In this document: positions 53,615 through 64,000 of the stretch, one piece after another
Numbering within the stretch: the stretch's first letter is position 1
How the letters are laid out: every line of letters starts with the position of its first letter
NCBI GenBank assembly: GCA_003260075.1
Contig: QLIY01000262.1
Coordinates: 62,001 to 126,000 of the forward strand
Length of the DNA: 64,000 nt
Direction: 5' to 3'
Source of the DNA: Phallusia mammillata
Lineage: Eukaryota; Chordata; Ascidiacea; Phlebobranchia; Ascidiidae
Notes under the pieces: generated by a model
Databases searched by the model: none
Seen by the model: only the letters and a program-made list of their open reading frames with translations
What the model was told of the DNA's origin: nothing
Translations under genes and position numbers: made by a program

Positions 53615-54470
53615 AAAGTTAAGCTGACCAAGGGATTGCCCAGTTTCGTGCTGGATATTGGAACTATAGCATGAAAGGTGAACAATACAAAAATCGTCGA
53701 AATGGTTATGCAATACCTTTTACGCTACCCCCCCCCCAAACGATTAAATTCAAGTTCCCTGGCCAGTAATAAGAATACATGAGCTTTTTTATACCACTTC
53801 ATTACAAGACTTACATTTCCACAAATAAGTATGCGGGGTTTAAAGAAATGTTGTGATAATGTACACGCGGTGGCGCACTTGATACATCATGTTTCTATTG
53901 ATTTGACCATTCGTGCAACTATCGCTTCTGCCGTCAACAACTGTCCTTGCATTCGCCATTTTTTTGTTCAAAACCGTGCCCCCCCCCCCTGGATATTGGA
54001 ACTATAGCATGAAAGGTGAACAATACAAAAATCGTCAAAACACTTATGCAGTACTTTTACGCTGCTGTTAAGTTTTACCGTAGTTTACTGAAATTTGCAA
54101 TTATAACCATGTTTTCATAACTCGTTTTAACTTAACAGCATTGGTTATGATAACGCAGCAAAAACATAATTCAACTCAATGGCGCCACCAAACGATTAAA
54201 TTCAAGTTCCCTGGCCAGTAATAAGAATACATGAGCTATTTTGTACCACTTCATTACAAGACTTACATTTACACTAATAAGTATGCGGGGTTTACAGAAA
54301 TGTTGTGATAATGCACACGTGGTGGCGCACTTGATACATCATGTTTTCATTGATTTGAGCAATCTTGCAACAATCGCTTCTGCCGTCAACAACTGTCCTT
54401 GCATTCGCCTTCACCATTTTTTTTTGTTTAAAACTATTAGTGTTGTGAAGCAGGTGCATTTCCTGGAAAC
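53615..54470. repeat. Fragmented copy plus intact copy: order A-C10-B-C-A'-x-B'
   Basis: A (about 53649-53727) and B (53738-53978) are separated by C10 (53728-53737). A C run (53979-53989) follows, then A' (about 53989-54066), new sequence, and B' (about 54186-54430). In the intact copy A' and B' are joined by about 120 real bases exactly where the first copy has C10. Confidence 0.8.
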
Positions 54471-54715
54471 GAATCACGCTTAGCGGGTGGAAGTTTGTGT
54501 TGTCAAAACATATTGTAACGGTGATGACGTCACGTCACTTAGCAACGTCAGTCTTTTTGTATTCACTTCGTACAGCACATGAATAGGAGGTAGTTTCATG
54601 TCAATGGCAATAACATGTAACTTGGATAGGATATTGACATAATGTTTATGTCTTTTTGCGTGGGCATTTTGTCCCTACACAACTGTTGTGCTTTAACTAA
54701 CTAACCCCCCCCCCC

Positions 54716-55167
54716 TCAACCGGGGGTCCGCCAAGCGTTTTCAGGGGGTCCGCGACAACCTCTTAATCCCCGCAAAACGAGATTAATAAATCGCGATTTG
54801 AATAACACGCTTTGGCGTTTACAAAATAGCATGAAACGTGTTTGACAACATTCTTAGTAGGCGACAAACCACAGTGCATTATGACATCTAAACCCCATTG
54901 TGATGCAACAGACGTAAGTTGTTAGTGGAAAACAACGTCACATTACACTGTAATGTAAAGGCTCTTTCTTGTTGATTCCCTATGTCGCAACCCAGAAAAA
55001 GGGATTAAAATTTTGGTCCTGGACCAAACGTGGTAGTAACTTTATGCACCATGTTTTGGTTGCTTGTTAATAAAAAAGGACAAAATTACCCAAAACTTCT
55101 AAGGGGTCCGCAATTAGATTACAGCACCGAAAAGGGTCCGCGAAGGCAAAAAGGTTGATAACCACTG
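54716..55167. mobile_element. hAT-like element cut at its left end by a C run
   Basis: The right end is GGTTGATAACCACTG with GGGTCCGCG just inside. The left side starts TCAACCGGGGGTCCGCC directly after C11 (54705-54715), so the expected first bases of the terminus (CAGTGGT-like) are missing and replaced by C. Confidence 0.7.
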
Positions 55168-56202
55168 AATTGAATTATCACATATCGAGACACTGCTTTT
55201 ATTTTTTTAAAGAATACATTTTATGTGTATGGTTTGGCCGCATAAAACTATCAGGTTATGAGTGCATTTATAATGACACTGTTCGGCATTCATATGTGTC
55301 AAGATGGCATTAGGTGTGTTCCCCATATTTTCTAAGTTTCATCTATATCACAATGACTATTATTGAAGTCGCGGAAATCTACTTTTTTGCACATAGGTTC
55401 TTATGTTACAAAAATCTGTTCATGCTATTTTCTCGCAAAGATATGTTGGTTTATGTTTGTAGGCTTTCGCTGGTGCATCTTTGTTGTACTTTATGCTTTT
55501 GTGCATAATCTGTCATCTTTATTAATACGCGATGCGATATGTGATTCTGCGCTATAGTCAACATAAAACTGTCATATTATGGGTTTGTTTTGTTTACATT
55601 CGCGCTTAAGTGGTATTTCCCAGCCTTGCTTCATTTTTAACATGTTACTTTGTTGTCCAGATGTTTGTATAGTTCATATGACGTTAAACCGGCTTGCGCA
55701 ATAGAACACGCCACTTTTCATTGTGACTTTTTGTACTCGATCCTTAACATACGTCACAGATTAAACCCTATCCGTAATCTAACACCTTTACAGTCTACAG
55801 GAGAACAATTTACAGGCTTGATGAAATTGGATTTCGTAAGCGTGGTTATCAAGCCATTTCCAACTTAACAATTTGTTGCGACCTTACATGATAATAGAAG
55901 GCCCGAAAACAAAAGAAAAATATGACACCGTTGACGTAAGTGACATAAACACAAACATTGCTTTGTTGACGTTAGTGATATATAAACAATGTCTGTGAGT
56001 TATCACGAATCATTTTTGCATGTGCATTTCCTGATTGCCACAAAGGTATATCAACAGACTATAAAGAAATGGTGGAAATGCTAATTACAGTGATTATGTA
56101 GGTTGAAATATGGATAACTTTGCAAAGGGCAAGTCAACCACCAGCGGACGAATTATGTCTGAAGACAGTTTTATTGCAGATTTCAATGTAGACAAAATGT
56201 AG

Positions 56203-56259
<57 letters not shown>

Positions 56260-56459
56260 TACTGAGGCTCGTTTATCGATAAAAATATGTGTAAAAAAGC
56301 CTAAAAAAGAAAGAAAAATTGTGTGCCACTTTTGTACACAAACTTTTTATACCCTATCTGTAAATCATGCGAAAATGAAAAAATACTCTAGCCTGTATTT
56401 TTGCTCAGCGCGCTCTGGCCAAATGCAGCCATTTTAGTAAAAGCTTTTGAGGCCCGCGG

Positions 56460-56558
<99 letters not shown>

Positions 56559-57230
56559 CTAACATCCGTTGCTCATTTTACTCGTAGCTGATATTTCAAT
56601 ACAAGAAGCGCATTGTATAAAACACAACAAAGTAAAGTAAACTTGTGTTGTGTAAACATGTGCGGACAATGGCCTGATCATGGTAATTGTAAATGGTCCT
56701 TCAGTGATAAATGTCGCATATCCCTGGTTAACCAACAGGAAATATAGTCATATAGTTTAATACAAACAAATGTTTCGTTTCAACACTTGCGATAAGCACC
56801 AGTGATAAACACGTCAAAAAACAACACTTGCGTCACTTATGTTCCCTATAGATTTATTCATTAAACTAGGTTTCACACAAACATTGTATACCGGGTGCAA
56901 AAAGATGGGCTGCTGACGTACAGCGACACTTCGATCGCTTGTGTACGTAAGAGTCACTTTAATGAGAAAATCCATCGACATTGCGTCAGACGTTTCGTAT
57001 TCGCACTACTAATGCCGACTTTAGTATTGAAAAACAAACAGTGGGGTAAACTATACGGGATGTGATCAATATAAAATCGTCTCGTCCTATTGCATGAACA
57101 TTCGTTGCAAGCTTATGGGAGGCCAGGTGCGTTACAGACAAAGAAAACCAGCTTGCGCAAGAGGGTTAAAGGGGAACCGTGAATAATAATTTCGCTGTCT
57201 TGTCTGCTGTTAATAACCGTTGAAATAAAA

Positions 57231-57460
57231 TGTTTGTGTCTCTAAAATTGGTTTTGGACTGTATTGCCGCAACGTTTAGATTTTTTAGGATTTAAGATTA
57301 TCGATTATCTCCTAAAATGTAATGTTATCATCTTACCTTCCCCCCCCCCCTGTTTGTGTCTCTAAAATTGGTTTTGGACTGTATTGCCGCAACGTTTAAA
57401 TTTTTTAGGAATATAAGATTATCGATTATCTCCTAAAATGTAATGTTATCATCTTACCTT
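57231..57460. repeat. ~109-bp segment duplicated around a C10 run
   Basis: Copies 57231-57339 and 57351-57460 flank the C run 57340-57350. Confidence 0.87.
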
Positions 57461-57483
57461 TAAGTATTTTCATGCCAGAGACC

Positions 57484-57781
57484 TGGGAAATGTGATTTAT
57501 GACCCAATCGGCGTTCTTAATTGAGCCGACGTTAAGTGCAGCGTAAGGTGAATGTGCATTCGCGAATCTCGAGCCCATTTAAACAATGGACCACCAACAT
57601 TTCGAAATTAAAGAAACGGTGTGGACCTCCCCCCCCCCGGGAAATGTGATTTATGACCCAATCGGCGTTCTTAATTGAGCCGACGTAAGTGCAGCGTAAG
57701 GTGAATGTACATTCGCGAATCGCGAGCCCATTTAAACAATGGACCACCAACATTTCGCAACTAAAGAAGCGGTGTGGACCT
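57484..57781. repeat. ~144-bp segment duplicated around a C10 run
   Basis: Copies 57484-57628 and 57639-57781 flank ten C (57629-57638). Confidence 0.87.
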
Positions 57782-57919
57782 TATAAACGCCACACATTAG
57801 GTTGCGTCATTTGGCAAAAACTTTCAGGTTCTTACAAATAAATTGCAAAGGTCTGACTGGCCACAAAAGAGAAATAGATATTTATCAAACCGATACTTAA
57901 TGATCAGAAGTAGTTTACG

Positions 57920-58094
57920 TTTATTTGCACCCCAGACGTTAAGTTTGTCTCGTTGTTGTTTTTTGTTAAGACAAAAACTTTAGTGTAGTCATTTTTTCAG
58001 GCCCCCCCCCCTTTATTTGCACCCCAGACGTTAAGTTTGTCTCGTTGTTGTTTTTTGTTCAGACAAAAACTTTAGTGTAGTCATTTTTTCAGGT
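57920..58094. repeat. ~82-bp segment duplicated around a C10 run
   Basis: Copies 57920-58001 and 58012-58094 flank ten C (58002-58011) and differ by about one base. Confidence 0.87.
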
Positions 58095-58149
58095 TTTTTT
58101 GATTTGAACTTGTTGAAACACTCTTTAACGACTACATAGAAACCACATG

Positions 58150-58330
58150 TTAGCAAATATAGTTAGGTTTACTAGTACGTTATTTGTAAGTCTACTTATA
58201 CAGTTATTGCGAAGGTGAACCTGGCATTGTTTCATGATACGCTTTGCATACCCCCCCCCCCTTAGCAAATATAGTTAGGTTTACTAGTACGTTATTTGTA
58301 AGTCTACTTCTACAGTACGCTTTGCATATG
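58150..58330. repeat. Segment duplicated around a C10 run
   Basis: 58150-58250 and 58262-58330 flank C10 (58251-58260). The second copy lacks about 30 internal bases. Confidence 0.82.
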
Positions 58331-59311
58331 CCTGATATTCAAAGCATCTTCCTGATGGGATTTTAGACATTTCAATGACCAAATTAAGATACACTTGATG
58401 AAGATATCTTCGACTGTTCGAATGAACTGCCATTAATAACTCGCGAAGGCCGTAATATAAAGTTCACTTTGTTGATTTGTGTTTACGACTATTTACAAAT
58501 TTGCATTGCTGGCCTATTATACCCCAAGGTATTCGATGAGTCATTTGCTGAGTTTAAGATTATGCAAGTGAAAACACTGGATACTAGCATATGATGATAC
58601 AATTGATTTCAACAGGAATAAGGGTGCACAGGGGCAAATAGATCGATTTATTCCTATTTAGACGACTAAATCTTAACGTTGTAACCTAAAAGCAGCACAA
58701 CGCCATCAAAGGATGCACAGTTTTTTGTGCTTAGAGCTATTTTTATTTGTAATACAACGGGGTTGCACCAAATGTGCGTTAATGCATGTGTTTATGTGCG
58801 TTGTTTTAAAAATACTAGGAACCAAAAAATATGCAGACAACAGGACAGGACGCCTTTGTTCAATTTCGGGTTAAAAGTTTCGCGTGATTCGCTGTGGCCA
58901 TTGTTGTCCTACAATATTACGTAACAGCGGAGGCGCCTTTTTTGGCGAGCCGGCTTCTTATAAGAGCTCGATTTGGAGTTTTCAATTGTAGTAAACCGCG
59001 GCCTTAACCAGTTGCGGATAATCTGAGTGAATGGGCTCAGACTACGACAGGGGCAGAGGCGTTTTATGGCTAAAACGCTACAAAAGTGTTTAAGCGGGTC
59101 TAAACCGCTATGGAGGACTGCGTTTGTTATAAAAAACTGCAAGGTGTATTTATGTAGGGAATAAAACACGGACTTTGAAAAAGTAGAACGAATATACAAA
59201 TTGGTTCCTACGCCAAAAAGATATTTTAAGGCACTCTCATAACTCTTGTTTTTTTTTTATTTAGACAAAATTGCATTACTTTACTGCTAGTATAAATTAC
59301 ATTATTTCAAG

Positions 59312-62300
59312 ATGGTGATTGACACTTTGTCCTCTGTGCTCAGCCTTCAAAAAGTCGAGGTAAGAAATATGACTATTAAATGTTAGGGTTTAATAAAATC
59401 ATGATCTTCCTCTAACATCAAAATTTGGTTGACTTTATTGCAGAAAGCTCGGGTAAGCTGTTGCTGCTTTTACAAACGCAATGTTTTGGCTTTCATGATG
59501 TCACTCGGCGTCGTCAACGTATTTTCGCTGCGGAATGGAATAAACGTCGCGCTGCTGGCAATGGTAAGTCTTCAAACCACTATAGTTTGGTGCTTTGCCA
59601 CAAACAGCGACAAAATACAACGCAGCTACATCATACGCAAACACTGAAATAGGCAAAGTTATGGTTTTAAAGACTTCAAATTACATTTTCAGCATTTTTA
59701 CATCAAACAGGATTTCTTTAGTTTAACAAAGATATTTTAACGATCCAAACGAAGCCTATGGACGAAAAGCGATAGTTTTCGACATTTAATACATAGTACT
59801 TGATTTTCAATGTCAAAACACTATAGCTTATGTCTAAATAAGCTTCAACCGGTGTTGCAGGGCTGCAATCGAGCGTAACAAAGCGGTTTTCTAACTCTTG
59901 TTACGTCACAAAGACTTGCAGGTTTGGACCATAACAAACCTGTTTACTCGCAGACGAAATCAACTGGGAATGCTACAGACATTGGAAACTTCACAAGGGA
60001 AAGTACCTGCCGCGTTACAACTGGTGTGACGAATGGAACCACTCAGGTATGACGCTAATTTTTTAGACAGAGCATATGAAGTGCTTTTTTACGTTGTCTG
60101 GGCTCAGCAATATATTTTGTTCAGTAGTGCTGTTAAAAGTTGTTGTTTTTGTTGCACGACACGGCCAGGTACTAGGTGTAAATCGGGTTTCAAACTAGAT
60201 TTATGCAGTTAACTGTCCTAATTTTATTTTATTAAGTGTAAAACAAGTAATGACAAATCAATTTGAAACGCAAATAGAACATTAGCCAATTGCGTCCATT
60301 GTTGCCTGTCTTTAAAAACACAATTTTAGATTGACAACAAACCTTTAGCTTGAAAAAACTTCTTGGATCCACTTTATACCCTGCCCACAAGAGCAAAACA
60401 TTGCGTCGAGTCCGCAAATTATGACTATCCAAAGGTCGATGTTGAGCTGTTTGAACTCCTGAGTTCACCGCGTATTGTTTACTCACGAACTTTAGCGGTA
60501 TGCTATTGGATGTTATCCAAACCTTATGCTTTTTACTACGGATGCCGCTGACGATGCACAACTTTAAGTGTTCTGTTTGCCGAAAAACACTGATTTTTGT
60601 GCAAAAGTTCTTGCAATTGACCCAAACTAACAGTTTAAATCTGCTTAATGATACCTTACAACATGATCGCACACTCCTTTGCTTTTTTAGCTTTGTTTTC
60701 TGTCATTCGAGGACTGCTGCACTTACAGCTTGTTTATCATGTCATTTTCGCTATGTTTAGGAGGGAGAGTTTGATTGGTCAATCCAAGATCAGACTTTGA
60801 TACTGGCCTCTTATTTTTACGGCTATCTGATCGGAAACATACCTTCCGCTTACCTCTTGAAACGCTTCGGAATCAGACCTGTTTTTGGTATAAATGGGTT
60901 CGTCTCGTCAGTCATCACTATCTTTATACCCGTTATGGCCAAAACGAACTTTGGATTGCTGGTCACTGCAAGAATTGTCATGGGATTTTTTCAGGTAGAT
61001 ATAACTATCGGTTGCTGTACACCAAAACTACACAACGTACGACCATGCAAGATACTATTTTCACTAGCATAGTCAAGAAGTGTTCAAAATTGCTTAAGCA
61101 TTTTACAATTCGCCCTCTAATATATAAAATAGCGCAATACATTTTGGTATGTAATAATAATACTAATCAAGAGTGTAAAACCACAATACTTGAACAAGCT
61201 TTACCCCATACAACGAATAATATATAGTTCTGGTTAAGAGCTAATTGTCGTATTAATAGTATATCAAAAGAACTCATGCATACTTGTTCATTGTTATAGG
61301 CGGCCACTTTTCCAACTTGCCTTCACGCGTGGAGTATTTGGGCTCCACCAGCTGAACGAAGTCGCTTGGTTTCTAGTTCATTTGCTGGAATGTCAGTGGG
61401 AAATTTCTTGATTTTTCCCCTCGTGGGACTTATCGTCGATATGCTGAACTGGGAATCTGTATTTTATCTTTCAGGTAAAGGCGAAAATTACGCCAATATT
61501 GTACTTTACATGTCACATATGGCTTTGTAAATAACTATATAAAACACCAATATTTGCTCCCATAAACGACTATTATTAAAGTCGTTTCCTTTGAACATAA
61601 GATGAACATAAATTCATAACTGGCATAACGGCACACTCAGATATAAATTCCTAAATCCCAGATAGACTTCTGTCGTGGATTCGAATCCCAGCGCATGCAG
61701 GCTAGATTTTTCTAACATAGGCTACGCCTTATGGGAATGCTTGGTGACCGGTAGATTAAGTATAACGCTCTACATAAGGTTTGGACATATTTGTCCTGAT
61801 ATGCGAAAATACACAAAATAATCACGGTCTTTTTTGTGAACGTAGGTGCATTTGGCCTTCTTTGGTCAATCGCATGGGTAGTGCTTATCCGAAACACACC
61901 GAACGATCACCCCTGCATTTCAGAACATGAAAGAGAATACATCAAATCTCGGGTCGGACGACCACTGGTTAGTAGACTAAAAGTATTACAATATTTGAGT
62001 GACTTCTAGGCCTGTTTATGTTTTCTGGTAAAGCTTCAATACTTTGTGAATACAAGTTAAACATTACAGCCATTTCTAGTTTAGTTGAATCAATTAATTC
62101 TATTTCTTGTTGTTTAGGAGCGACCATGGCCATTGAAAAGTATTTTGACTTCGCTTCCCGTGTTGGTGATATTTATTGCACACGTTAGTGACAACTGGTC
62201 AACATACAGTCTCACTGCCCTTGCACCGATCTACATTTCGCGTGTTCAGGGTTTCGACCTTAAATCGGTAAGAATGTTTCTATAATTTTGTAAGGAAGTG

Positions 62301-63491
62301 ACTTATAATATAAATTTTGAATATGTTAATTTAATTTTGTTTTTTATGGCCTAAAACATACTGCGTGCAAACCTGTTTAATGTAGTGTTTTCTGTTTACG
62401 TTCAAAACAAAAACTACTATCTAACCAACAAAAGTCGCATGGGACGTAGAAACGTCTTATAATAAAAACTATTGGAAGAGTCAAATACTTGTTTCTACTC
62501 TCTAACGTTTATCACGAATTCCCCCCCCCCGTTCAAAACAAAAACTACTATCTAACCAACAAAAGTCGCATGGGACGTCGAAACGTCTTTTAATAACTAC
62601 TGGAAGACCCAAATACTTGTTTCTACTCTCTACGTTTATCACGAATGTAGTGATACATTATTTCGTGCCTTTCGTTGAAATATGATTAAAAATATGCAAA
62701 CACAAAAATCAACAAATAAAAACATTTTTTGCGTTCACAGGCTGGTATCTTGTCAGCTTTGCCATTCATTGTAAGGCTGCTTGTCACCACAGTATGGGGC
62801 TGGGTTTCTGATTTTATCATCAAACGGACGAAAGCAAGACTATGTGTTCGCAAGGTAAGCAGCGCTGAATTCAAATTACGAACCATTTTTTTAAGTTATA
62901 CTAATCGTAGAGTCAAAAATCCAACAACGCAGACAATTTGCGATAAAAGATATTTTCGACGAAAAACTCATATTCTGGAAATCATTTTCATTTCTATTTG
63001 AATAAGACAGTGACGATGTTTCAATTGCCTTGAATAAGAAAGCTAACATATTTTACCCTGGAAATAAATGTTTTCAAACTTGTGATAGATTCGGGAAAAA
63101 AGTTGCTCTTATCCATGCCTTTCTAGCGCGTGAGTTAATGCTGATAAAAACATATTGCGAAACAGTTTCACATGACCCGCTTTATGAAAGGGCGTAAAAA
63201 CCGAACTCAAGTTATTTCACAACAACGAAGTAAACAGTTAACTACCCCCATATACTCCCACGCTTACATTGGTTCCCTTTTTTCGGTTCCTTACAATAAA
63301 CACAGGGCTGTAACATTGGACCCGGTGGATTCACGAGGTGCAATAAACATGTTTCTTGTGTCCACAGATTTCATCATCGCTTCCCTTGGCCGTGGCAGGC
63401 ATCAGTTTGTGCGCTGTGGCTTTCTTAGGTTGCAACACTTGGCCCGTAATTGCGTTATTAACCTCGTCCGTGGGTGTGTTAGGCATGACAA
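59312..63491 (+). CDS. SLC17-family anion transporter (sialin/NaPi-I type), 3' end outside window
   Basis: Twelve-TM major-facilitator organic anion or phosphate transporter by family; the substrate cannot be read from sequence. Nine exons: 59312-59359, 59444-59563, 59954-60046, 60761-60994, 61300-61474, 61846-61967, 62118-62267, 62741-62854 and 63368-63491, giving 1180 bp and 393 residues so far. TM1 lies in exon 2 (LAFMMSLGVVNVF). Exon 3 encodes a luminal loop with several N-x-T/S sites (NAT, NFT, NGT). Exon 4 starts GEFDWSIQDQTLILASYFYG, the family hallmark before TM2. Exons 4-5 give ARIVMGFFQAATFPTCLHAW and SIWAPPAERSR, matching the SLC17 motif (R..G...G..FP....W..W.P..ERS). Exon 6 has NTPNDHPCISEHEREYI, and exon 7 starts the second half (LPVLVIFIAHVSDNWSTYSL). 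The last exon seen ends in phase 1 at a GTAAGT donor. Confidence 0.92.
61618..61690 (+). repeat. tRNA-derived sequence (SINE head or tRNA pseudogene)
   Basis: An A-box-like TGGCATAACGG is followed about 50 bases later by a strong B box, GGATTCGAATCCC. The flanks do not form an acceptor stem. It lies in the intron before SLC17 exon 6. Confidence 0.5.
62400..62645. repeat. ~118-bp segment duplicated around a C10 run
   Basis: Copies 62400-62520 and 62531-62645 flank exactly ten C (62521-62530). Both contain GGGACGT(A/C)GAAACGTC. It lies in the intron before SLC17 exon 8. Confidence 0.88.
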
Positions 63492-64000
63492 GTAAGTTGG
63501 TATAGCGTTTGCATACAACAGTTAATCGATTCGTTAATATTTAACAGCCGGTCTAGACTCAACTATTACAGCTTGGTTACAGAAATCGTATTGTTGTTGA
63601 CGTGTTGGCAGAAACATGTTTAGGAAATTAGTGCCCCGTTTGCGTACAACTTTTATCACAGTTACGAAGATTTGTAATTTTCCCGCAAACTAAGCGAACC
63701 GTTTAATTTGATAAAACCATAATTTCAATCGACACAATGTGGCATCAATGGACGACTTTTATTTTAATAAAAAAAAACATATACCTTTATAACACTATAC
63801 ACGGATCTGTACATAAGTTTAATGCTGAAAGTACCGGCCAAAACAGACGTAAAAGGCGACATGCCTAGTTATCCGAAACTTTTAAATAATATCGCTTTTT
63901 ACGTCTCTTTGGCCTGTTGTTTTCCTCGTAAGACGCTTTTATCTTTTATTAGACGCATAAATTACGTTACGTTATTCAAGGTGCAAATGATATAGCCGGT

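Larger units (their letters stand above)
53583..59311. other. Gene-poor stretch rich in C runs
   Basis: No exon with recognisable similarity or convincing splice context on either strand. It holds ten C runs, including C53 (56203-56255) and C96 (56461-56556), and many duplicated segments, so its real length is uncertain. The right end should contain the promoter of the SLC17 gene. Confidence 0.55.

Overview
The window looks like nuclear DNA of an invertebrate chordate, most likely an ascidian tunicate; I cannot fix the genus. The DNA is AT-rich and gene-dense. Coding exons are split by short GT-AG introns, and the proteins are clear orthologues of single-copy animal genes. I found no prokaryotic or viral genes and no CRISPR array.

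Layout, left to right: an FBXL2/FBXL20-type F-box/LRR gene (minus, 3' part off the left edge, 202-5377); a transposon-rich spacer; CHMP5 (minus, 10455-13464); a small type II membrane protein with one trefoil domain (minus, 14174-15522); a long trefoil plus Thr-rich mucin-like secreted gene (minus, about 15844-24035) with a tRNA-Leu(CAG) in an intron (16960-17042); a spacer; HP1/CBX (minus, 27184-29444) head-to-head with an hnRNP A/B gene (plus, 30606-33117); a TSPAN13/31-type tetraspanin (plus, 34976-37810); NAA38 (minus, 40555-40824) head-to-head with a short SAP30/SAP30L (plus, 41905-42808); mitochondrial ATP synthase subunit c (minus, 44855-45686) head-to-head with FUT10/11 (plus, 48307-53582); a gene-poor stretch; and an SLC17 transporter (plus, 59312-63491, 3' end off the right edge). 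The genes cover unrelated cell functions (ESCRT-III, chromatin, RNA processing, N-terminal acetylation, ATP synthesis, glycosylation, transport).

Two structural themes run through the window. First, many non-autonomous hAT-type elements with 8-bp target duplications lie in introns and spacers, together with one long inverted-repeat element. Second, runs of C or G, mostly 10 long, join near-identical duplicated segments. They are always C before the N at 8069, always G between the two Ns apart from one C10 next to a G10, and always C after the N at 35532. I read these as gap placeholders from merging two haplotypes, not as biology. They create false exon copies in several genes.

The most interesting biological signal is linkage. 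HP1 and hnRNP A/B are divergent neighbours, as in the human CBX3/HNRNPA2B1 and CBX5/HNRNPA1 pairs, and the nearby TSPAN13/31 and ATP5MC genes also belong to families on human HOX-bearing chromosomes. The trefoil gene pair and a SAP30 protein without its zinc finger are the other leads. I did not find a convincing wholly new molecular system.
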